Made by a program: the position numbers and the translations under genes | Notes under the pieces: model-generated | Databases searched by the model: none | The model's input: the letters and a program-made list of their open reading frames with translations, nothing else | What the model was told of the DNA's origin: nothing | NCBI GenBank assembly: GCA_946811185.2 | Contig: OX328107.1 | Location: 9,637,565-9,701,564 of the forward strand | DNA: 64,000 nucleotides | Direction of reading: 5' to 3' | From: Hippopus hippopus | Taxonomy: Eukaryota; Mollusca; Bivalvia; Cardiida; Cardiidae | Shown here: in pieces, positions 56,742 through 64,000 of the stretch | Layout of the letters: each line of letters begins with the position of its first letter | How positions within the stretch are numbered: position 1 is the first letter of the stretch

Positions 56742-57166
56742 TTTTCAATATGGTTGTGATTTGCTATTTTGCATGATCACAACATCTTCAATTGCTTTTG
56801 CCAGACCTTGTGGACCAAGATCAGCCTGCACTAAACTTGCAGTATGATCTTGGTTTTAAAGTCTTGATATTTTTTCAACTGTGACTCAATCATTTTGTGT
56901 CCTACTGACTTGAAACGTTTATTTTGTTTGTAAAAAATTCCAAGTACAAATTATTGAATATGTCAAATACATGCAATAAGTCCGTGCAATGAAAATCTTC
57001 ACCAGTTAACTCCTAAATGAGCTTGGAGCAAACATGATTGAAAATATTTAAAAAAAAAAAAACTGATTATTTAGATAAACTATGGTCTTTTTGGGATCAA
57101 TCAGTTGGCTCCAATGTTATGAATTGGTGAATTTGTCGGCACACACAAAAAAACTTGCTAGGGAAG
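56742..57166 (+). other. probable 3' UTR start
   Basis: AT-rich sequence directly after the stop codon. No canonical AATAAA lies in the first 400 bp; AATAAG at 56974 is a weak candidate. It includes a B-type palindrome remnant (56810-56855) and an A-run at 57050-57061. The transcript end is not resolved. Confidence 0.4.
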
Positions 57167-57380
57167 CTTTAACTCCTTACCTAACAACAAAAATGTAGAA
57201 TTTGAAGGCAAAAACTTATATATGGGTCAAATAATGGAATTTGTCTTTCATAGGTTAGAAAACATTGTGGAAAAAGGAGAAAATGCTGGATACCAGCATT
57301 TTCTCCTTTTTACACAATGCTTTCAAAAGCCTTCTTTCTCATGGTGGCTATAACTGGGGACTGTGTGGTGAGGGGTTAAT
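57167..57380 (-). mobile_element. MITE-A
   Basis: Reverse copy in the presumed 3' UTR or flank, core intact. Confidence 0.85.
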
Positions 57381-57575
57381 ACAGAGGTAGATGTAAAAAA
57401 AAAAATGTGACAAAAGGATCAATCACAGGTGAAAAAGAATGTTCTCCTCATGCCACATTCCTACTCTGTTTGAAGTGGTCTGCTGATGTAAAAAAAAAAA
57501 ATTCTGGAAGCAATATTCTACTGAATTATTCATTGCTACTGTATTCCTCATTTGTTGCACAGTTTGAAAAGAAGT

Positions 57576-58235
57576 CTTAACGGTTCACCACACAATTCTG
57601 AGTTTTCACAACAGCTAGGAAGAAGCCCTTTGAAAACTCTGCTAGTAACCAGCATTTTCTCCATTGGCCACAATCTTTTCCTATCAAAGACAAATTCCAT
57701 CATCTGAGCCGCATTTATATTATCATCTGAAAAAACTTTCAATTTGGGCAAGTCTGCACTTTTGTTGTGAGAAAGCAGCCAGTGGCTTGGAAAGAAAATT
57801 GTGTGGGGTACTGGTATAAGAGACTCCAGGAAAGCGTGGATAGGTGCACTGGCCGCCATGATATAACTGAAATAATGTTGAAAACAGTGTTAAACACCAC
57901 ACAGTCAATCATACAATCACTACATTTTTGTTGTGTGGTAAAGAATATACCCTTTTGTTGAACAATCTTGTGTTTTAAGGACACTACATTTTATCCTTTT
58001 CCTGTAATGTTTTCTATCCCAGAATAAATCCAATTTTTTTATTTTAGAACATATGCGATTTGAAATCCCTTTGATTTGGATAGATCTGAACTTTTGTCAT
58101 CTGGTAAAAGTGAACTCAAAACAACACAATTTTAGACATGTCTAAATCAAAGCCTCTGCAGACAACAAATTAAATATAGTTCAAATGGTGGAATTTGTCT
58201 TTGAAAGGGTAAAGAACATTGTGGGAAAAGGAGAA
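57576..58235. mobile_element. MITE-A cluster with a SINE inside
   Basis: Forward copy 57576-57950 split by the SINE, partial forward copy 57951-58110 and partial reverse copy 58112-58235. Confidence 0.75.
57769..57905 (+). mobile_element. 5'-truncated SINE with target duplication
   Basis: From AGAAAGCAGCCAGTGGC to the CACCACACAGTCAATCATA tail. Flanks ACTTTTGTTGTG and ATTTTTGTTGTG are the duplicated host MITE-A arm. Confidence 0.82.
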
Positions 58236-58929
58236 AGTTGTCCAATGGCTTACTTTTTTATTTCACACGAATTTTGTAAAAAATTGTTTATCAATTATTC
58301 AAAACACTTGTTATTATTTTGGTTTCAACCCATTTCTGTATATACTTTCTATTTGACGATTTGAAAACATGCCTCAGTGATTATGAGGGAGAAACATTGA
58401 AGAAAAAGAATGATGGAATGATTGGAAGACACTGTGGCAAAAGTAGTGATTATTACTTCATACAACTAATAGCTACTTTCTCTGCAGTTTTGTTTAGAGT
58501 AGTCTTCGAGATGAGCATGAGGCTTATTCATACAGTGATGGGTTACAGACTAATTCTTTAATTATTACATGTACTTTCTTTTGATTCTCTTATATTATGT
58601 TGTATAACCAATTTATATTTTAGGAACTTAGAGATCAGATAGATCTGTTTTCTATACTATATAAAACAATAATCTGCTGTTGATCTGTTTTCTTCTGTTT
58701 TTAATCAAACTTGTTTTAAATAATGTTGTAAATGTATTCATTTTATTTTAATTTCACACACATATTGGTAAGAACAACATTACTGTATATATGTATATAA
58801 GATACTATTTTTAGAGCCAGTAGATTTTTATTAACATAATGTGCATATATATATAATCATGCATCTTTGGATACAAAACACAGTTCCAAATGTAGAACAT
58901 TATAAAAGTTAGTTCATCTACATAAAGAC
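58236..58929. other. gene flank, no feature
   Basis: Very AT-rich with no ORF I can support. A transcript end could lie here. Confidence 0.4.
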
Positions 58930-59482
58930 CATCTTCGCGAGCCAAGGTTATGATCATTACGTGGATCTTACCTTGGCAGATCGAGCCCGATTTCGAAATT
59001 CCCGCGATACGCCCCCTATTGGATGCTGGTTATTATCCCCCTTTACATCTCATTTCTGATAGCCAATGAAATATCGTTTTACAAACCGCTTACGAATATA
59101 ATAATTCAACATGAAGCAATAGATACAAACATGCTTCGACATTCCATCATCAGGTGCTGGAATAGAGCCTAAAACCTCCGATAATTGATTGGTCACACTG
59201 AAACTTTCTGTAAATATTGTTTGTCCATGTTTTTTCGATAATAAATCATTACAGATCCTGCACACATCCACAGAGGTATCCATGTTTACCTTCTATTTTT
59301 ATTAAAAAGGTCGCGACCTTGTTCTATTTTTATCAAAGATGAAATGCTACGAGCGATTTGATTCATGCAGTTAGAGCTAGCTGCAACCAATGAAAATGCG
59401 TATCGCGGGAATGTCGAAATCAAGCTTGATCGGCCAAGGGTTGAGTAGCGTAGTGGATCGTCACCCTTGGCTTGCAAAGATG
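58930..59482 (-). mobile_element. MULE/Pack-MULE-like element with long TIRs
   Basis: Left terminus CATCTTCGCGAGCCAAGG and right terminus CCCTTGGCTTGCAAAGATG are the ends of inverted repeats of about 84 bp, ending at CCCGCGATACGC/GCGTATCGCGGG, with moderate mismatch. It is flanked on both sides by the identical 9-mer CATAAAGAC (58921-58929 and 59483-59491). Long TIRs with a 9-bp duplication are the signature of Mutator-like elements. The inside carries a zinc-knuckle ORF rather than a transposase, as in Pack-MULEs. Confidence 0.75.
59050..59283 (-). CDS. 77-aa zinc-knuckle (ZAD-like) ORF inside TIR element
   Basis: MDTSVDVCRICNDLLSKK opens the ORF. Cys8-x2-Cys11 and Cys53-x2-Cys56 (HVCIYCF) make a treble-clef-like CxxC-41-CxxC pattern, followed by a basic stretch YYIRKRFVKR. 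Spacing resembles zinc-finger-associated (ZAD) domains at the N-terminus of transcription factors or transposon-derived proteins. No downstream finger or DNA-binding domain follows before the stop. It may be a captured first exon; function unknown. Confidence 0.4.
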   Translation of the reverse strand: MDTSVDVCRICNDLLSKKHGQTIFTESFSVTNQLSEVLGSIPAPDDGMSKHVCIYCFMLNYYIRKRFVKRYFIGYQK

Positions 59483-59540
59483 CATAAAGACACTTTTTTT
59501 TTTCACTAACCCTGAACCTTTTACCAAACAATCTTTTTTT

Positions 59541-59772
59541 TTAACCCTTTACCACATAATCCAGACTTTTGAGACCCCGAGGAAGAAGGCTCTTGAAAAC
59601 ATTATGGGAAAAGGAGAAAATGCTGGTAACCAGCATTTTCTCCTTTTCCCACAATGTTTTTAACTCCAGAAAAGACAAATTTCATGTTTTGAGTTATATT
59701 TAATTTCATCTGTAATTTAATCATCTGTAAATGATTTCATTGTAAACAAGGTTAAAATTTTGTCATTAAGTA
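59541..59772 (+). mobile_element. MITE-A
   Basis: Forward copy, right terminus decayed. Confidence 0.87.
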
Positions 59773-60022
59773 AAGGCATAATGACCAAGAGAGAGAAGAC
59801 GTAAGAAAATGGTGTGTAAATAATGTATACTGCAGGGCTTAAAAATATATCACAAAGCAAATTCAATAAATGCAGCATGTCCTGGTGAAGCAAAGTGAAA
59901 ACAAAGAAAAACAAATGCAAGGACCCATTTTGTAGGTTTGTTGATCTTCAGAGTTAGAGAGAGAAAATTTGAAATTTACTATAATTGCCCTTGCTGTCAA
60001 CAAGGGGTGAAAATTTTGAATT

Positions 60023-60249
60023 TTAACCCTTTACCACACAATCACAAGTTTTAACAACCCTTAGAGAGACATCTTCTGAAAACATTGTGGGAAAAGGAGA
60101 AAATGCTGGTAACCAGCATTTTCTCCTTTTCTCACAGTGTTTTCTTACTTTTCTAAAACAAATTTCCATTTTTGAGTCACATTAATTTTGTTTCTGTGAA
60201 TACTTTCAATTTGGACAAGTCTAAAATTTTGTCATTTGGTAATGAGTTA
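60023..60249 (+). mobile_element. MITE-A
   Basis: Full forward copy, TTAA to TTAA. Confidence 0.9.
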
Positions 60250-60370
60250 AACCTCTATTGAAAGACCACAGAAGGGAAGAAAGGGAACTGGTCTGTTCAA
60301 GCAGGTGGACTGTAATACAAGCTCAGGTTTGTAAATTCACTGTAGTGGTTACTGAAAGCATTCGGTTGCT

Positions 60371-60827
60371 TAACTCTCTACCACACAATCCCGACTTTTA
60401 ACGATCCTGAAGAGGGAGGCTTTTGAAAACACTTTGAGAAAAGGAGAAAATGCTGGTAACCAGCATTTTCTCCTTTTCCCAAAATGTTTTCTTACCTTCC
60501 AAAAACAAATTTCAATTTTTGAGTCTTTTTTACGTTGTTGTCAGCAAATGCTTTCAATTTGGACTAGTCTAAAATTATGTCGTTTGGTAAAGGGTTAACT
60601 CTTTACCATACACAAAATTTTTATACTGGTCCAAATTCAAAAGATTTGCAGACCACAAATTTAACGTAGCTAAAAAATCTGAAATTCGCTTTTGGAAAGG
60701 TAGAAAACATGGTGGGGAAAGGAGAAAATGCTGGTTACCAGCATTTTTTTTCTTGTCTCACAATGTTTTTTCCAAAGCCATCTTAATTAAGGGCGTTGAT
60801 ACTCGGAATTGTGTGGTAGGGAGTTGA
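60371..60827. mobile_element. two MITE-A copies sharing TTAA
   Basis: Forward 60371-60598 and reverse 60595-60827, head to head across TTAA 60595-60598. Confidence 0.9.
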
Positions 60828-61665
60828 AACAGGTGGTCTCTAATAGGTTCCACAACATTTTTGTCTAAATAATGTGATATGAAGTACTTATGATATTTTT
60901 TTTTATTTCATACATTTATATTTTAATAATTAGACTAATCTTTTTCCAACAAATACAGTACAACATTTGGGTTTGCTGCAGCATGCAACTTTTTATAACA
61001 CTGAGGAAAAAGAAATAATTGCTTGTTAGAAGCAAGCATTCCTTTTTCTGCAGTGTCTGGCCTTAAACTTGTGATTTGCTTTTTTATTTCAGAACATTTT
61101 CCCTCTGTATGGTTTCGCCTGTCTGTCAATTGATCTAGATTTTATTAAGTCTAAGTGAGATGCTTTAGTGATTGGTTAAATTGGAAATTGATTTAAATAA
61201 TATTGCAAGTTTTCTGTCAAAGTTTTAAACGTCCGGCTATTCAATATTTTTAGTCAGCAGTTGACCTGTATAAACCACAATGCAAAATGAAAAATGGTTT
61301 TAAACATCTGTAGATACAGTTACACTTTTTGTGGACTGACTAGTAAATGCTTTGTACTCCCTTAAAGAGGCATTTCAGATTTTTAAAATCACACTAAACT
61401 CCAAAAATGGTTATTCCCTAAAGTTTTAAAGGGAAATATATTGCCACCCAATCAGTAAATAAGCAAGAGAAGTTAAGGAAAACAGTTTCCTTAGAGTGAT
61501 ACATATCCACTTGAGATACTAGTATATTTAGATGTACCAGAATTTCACAATGGCTTGTGGGAATGTCACATGATCACTAACACCCATCAGTGATGTTGAA
61601 TTGTATGCAAACAGATACTAAGACATCATATCTGATGCCATAGGGATTGCAAAACAATTATATCA
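60828..61665. other. no gene seen
   Basis: Contains a MITE-A remnant near 60975-61065 (TAACACTGAGGAAAAAG...CCTTTTTCTGCAGTG). The rest is unassigned. Confidence 0.45.
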
Positions 61666-61872
61666 TTAGCCCTTATCCTGCTACGTAAATTAAAACTTTC
61701 AAGCTGACAGTTAAAACCGGAATGATGCTATTTTAAACTTTTTTTTTTGGAGAGAAAATATCTCCTGATTGAACAATGTAGATCAAAGATCAGACTGCAC
61801 GTTCTGTGCAGTCTGATCTTGATCTACACTGTTCACAAAAGGTCAGTGAGTCGCGCTTAGCGTAAGGGTTGA
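61666..61872 (+). mobile_element. MITE-B
   Basis: TTAGCCCTTATCCTGCTACG...GCGTAAGGGTTGA; core AGATCAGACTGCACG...GTGCAGTCTGATCT nearly perfect. Confidence 0.85.
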
Positions 61873-62050
61873 ATGCCAAAATTGCATCATTTTAGTGATT
61901 GTAACCTTCCACTTTCTTTCTTTACTTGGAAGGACATATATATCCTTTGTAGTAGATTTATCAGTGATTTACTGGAAAACTTGATTCTCAGCAAAAAATC
62001 TAAGTAGTTGCAGTTCCTTTTATATCTATAGAACTACTTCGAGGAAAGGA

Positions 62051-62296
62051 TCCCTGGCTCGGCCAATTTCTTTCCGAGGATTGATGATAGTCACTGCGAC
62101 AGGATTCATTCCTCTCCCACCACTAACCATTGTCTCGACGATGGTTATGTGGGAAAGCAGCCAGTGGCTTGGAAAGAAAATTGCAGAGTACTGGTAAAAG
62201 AGACTCCAGGAAAGCATGGATAGGTGCACTGGCCGCGGCGATGTAACTGAAATAATGTTGAAAACGGCATTAAACACCATACAATCAATCAATCAA
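62051..62296 (+). mobile_element. 5'-truncated SINE with target duplication
   Basis: Starts TCCCTGGCTCGGCC and ends ACCATACAATCAATCAATCA. TTCGAGGAAAGGA on the left and TTCAAGGAAAGGA on the right are the target duplication. Confidence 0.85.
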
Positions 62297-62546
62297 GTTC
62301 AAGGAAAGGACAAATATCATAAGTAGTAGATCTTTTTATCAGTGATTTACTAGAAACTTTGATTCCCAGCAAAAAAAATCAAATAAGCCCCTTTAATGTA
62401 CCTAATACATTTGTACAACAACAACAACAAATTCAAAGAAAGGACAAATATCATTAGTAGTGGATATATTTATGAGTGATTTACTAGAAATTTTGATTCC
62501 TGGCAAAACAAATCCAATAGAGCCTTTTAATCCTCCTAATACAATG

Positions 62547-62809
62547 GAGCCATGCTCTGTGAAAAGGGGGCTTAATGCATCTGCAAAAAGTATCGACCCA
62601 GATCAGCCTGCGCAGTCTGCGCAGGCTGATCTGGGTCGATACTTTTCCCTATTGGTCAATTTTCTGTATGGCCAAGAAACAGTCTACGTCGTGGTTAAGT
62701 TGATTGTTCAAAAATTGTGGCAATTATAGATGTACAAGTACGTGATTGCTTGCTTTGGTATCATGCATGGCGGACATGCATTAAGCCCCCCATTGCCAGA
62801 GCATGGCTC
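62547..62809 (+). mobile_element. family F palindromic MITE, best copy
   Basis: GAGCCATGCTCTGTGAAAAG and TTGCCAGAGCATGGCTC termini. ATCGACCCAGATCAGCCTGC/GCAGGCTGATCTGGGTCGAT is a perfect inner palindrome near the left end (62591-62640). GGGGGCTTAATGCAT/ATGCATTAAGCCCCC are subterminal. Confidence 0.82.
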
Positions 62810-63005
62810 ATTCATACAACAACTTCAAAAGAATGGCAAATATCATTTCTAGTGGATCTATTTATCAGTGAATTACTAGAAATTTTTATTCCTGGCAAAA
62901 GAAATTTGAATAAGCTCCTTTAACAGTTCTAATACATCCATACAACAACAAAAGTTTGCAAATATCTTTTCTCTGTGGACTTGCTACATGAAAAATCTAG
63001 TTGTA

Positions 63006-63460
63006 AAAGTAGATCTCGAAATTTTGCAAAAATTTTGTTATCTCCCTTGCAACTCAGTTTCCCAGTTTCTGTCATATACATGACGAAAAATTAAACATTT
63101 TGTAAGCTAAAATACAACACTACTTGAAATGAATCATTCCAAACATTGTTATGATGATGCAGCATTAAAATATTTGATGCACTTTATGTGCAGTCTAATC
63201 TTGATCTGGATCAAAGCCTTTACAGATCTAGTGAGAAAGTGGATCTCGAAATTTTGCAACAACCTTGTTCTCTCCCTTACTAAGTCAGTTTCCCAGTTTC
63301 TGTCATATACTTGTTGATAAATTCAATATTTTATGAGAAAAAAAAACATCTACTTGAAATGAATCATTCCAAACATTGTTATGATACAGAATTGAAATAT
63401 CTGATGCACTTTATGTGCAGTCTAATCTTAATCTGGATCTTTGCCTTTCACAAATTTTAA
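63006..63460. repeat. 229-bp direct repeat, two units
   Basis: GATCTCGAAATTTTGCAA at 63012 and 63241, AATGAATCATTCCAAACATT at 63128 and 63358, and TGCACTTTATGTGCAGTCTA in both units. Confidence 0.82.
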
Positions 63461-63704
63461 AACTGCTTGGATCTAGAATTTGATCGCCTATGTGGGGTAA
63501 AAAGGATTTATATTCACAGAGTAGTGGACAGAAATATTGTTATGTCTTAAAAGTTTATCTGTTTTGTGTAAATTTACTATTTTCATACAGAATACAGAGA
63601 TATAAACCTGAAGAAGTACTGAGAGTTTGTTTTTTCTATACAATAAATCATGGATATTATTAGAGTCGTCAGTGCAAACTTTGGCATCAGTTACGAAGTA
63701 GTGA

Positions 63705-63905
63705 ACATTTCACCAGTAAACCGTTGTTATCGCCAGTCTAAAAAAGATGGCTTTTGAAAACATTATTGGAAAAGGAGAAATGCTGGTAACCAGCATTTTC
63801 TCCTTTTCCAACAATGTTTTCAACCTTTAAGACAGAAATCTGCTTTTAAGCTGCACTGAATTTGTTGTCTGAAAATGTTCTTTAATTTGGTTAAGTTCAA
63901 AATTA
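63705..63905 (+). mobile_element. MITE-A
   Basis: Core almost perfect with a CCAACAAT/ATTGTTGG-type variant (ATTATTGG...CCAACAAT); both termini eroded. Confidence 0.82.
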
Positions 63906-64000
63906 TTTTATTGATGAAGTAGATATAAATATCTTGTCTAGCTCATTAGGCAAATAATGAAAGAACGAAATAAATCTACACCCTTGAAAGTAAGACAAGG

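Larger units (their letters stand above)
61925..63000. repeat. tandem array, unit about 110-132 bp, twice interrupted
   Basis: TATCAGTGATTTACTAGAAA recurs at about 61960, 62340, 62475 (as TATGAGTGATT) and 62860. Subtracting the SINE (62051-62296) and family F element (62547-62809) restores regular spacing of 110-132 bp. Confidence 0.75.

Noticed and set aside
55187..55432. 81-aa plus-strand ORF after exon 19
   Set aside because: It falls in the 160-bp tandem array and has no coding features.
57739..57984. Minus-strand ORFs of 60-81 aa near 57.7-57.9 kb and similar ones at 22.9 and 62.1 kb
   Set aside because: They translate the SINE body in antisense and recur wherever the SINE occurs.
1..64000. 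Autonomous transposase, reverse transcriptase or viral gene
   Set aside because: No ORF with a DDE/DDD, RT, Rep/helicase or capsid signature could be found on either strand; all mobile elements seen are non-autonomous.

Overview
This window is nuclear DNA of an animal, most likely a bivalve mollusc. It holds one large gene on the plus strand buried in transposon-derived repeats. The evidence for an animal is clean GT-AG introns, long AT-rich introns and the protein family. The evidence for a bivalve is the repeat complement: Helentron-like elements with GTCCGT microsatellites, a tRNA-derived SINE, and palindromic MITEs of kinds I know from clam-type genomes. The species is not identifiable from the sequence alone.

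The gene is the 3' portion of a PLEKHA5/6/7-like gene (pleckstrin-homology-domain family A). Twenty coding exons from 3180 to 56741 join in a single open frame of 1261 residues and end at a TGA. Every junction has GT-AG and matching phase. The window begins after the WW/PH-domain exons expected in this family, so only the linker, the coiled-coil block (about residues 307-650), a proline-rich exon, the conserved ERYVPDSDDE helix and a Tyr/Ser/Asn-rich tail are present. Exonic DNA is about 3.8 kb of the 53.6 kb gene span. Introns fill the rest, including a 16.2 kb intron at 38798-55014.

The dominant content is a roughly 225-bp non-autonomous element, here called MITE-A. It has ends TTAACCCTTTACCA...TGGTAAAGGGTTAA and a perfect or near-perfect palindromic core of about 65-70 bp. 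I count roughly 90 full, partial or interrupted copies in both orientations, about a quarter of the window. TTAA boundaries and CCC-starting inverted repeats point to piggyBac-type mobilisation. No transposase is present. Other TTAA-bounded families (B, C, D and a 263-bp palindrome) occur alongside it, often stacked so that two elements share one TTAA.

A second layer is Helentron/HINE-like elements: a 5' inverted repeat, a microsatellite, internal 110-190-bp tandem units, and a 3' hairpin followed by CTCTTG or CTCTAG before T. At least four of them are inserted inside MITE-A copies. There are also SINE copies with target-site duplications, a palindromic family F, several degenerate tandem arrays and an intronic 15-bp minisatellite.

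Downstream of the gene, 58930-59482 is a 553-bp element with about 84-bp terminal inverted repeats and a perfect 9-bp target-site duplication. It carries a 77-codon ORF with a CxxC...CxxC zinc-knuckle pattern. This looks like a MULE/Pack-MULE-type gene-fragment carrier and is the most distinctive single item here. No tRNA, rRNA, CRISPR or complete transposase gene was found.
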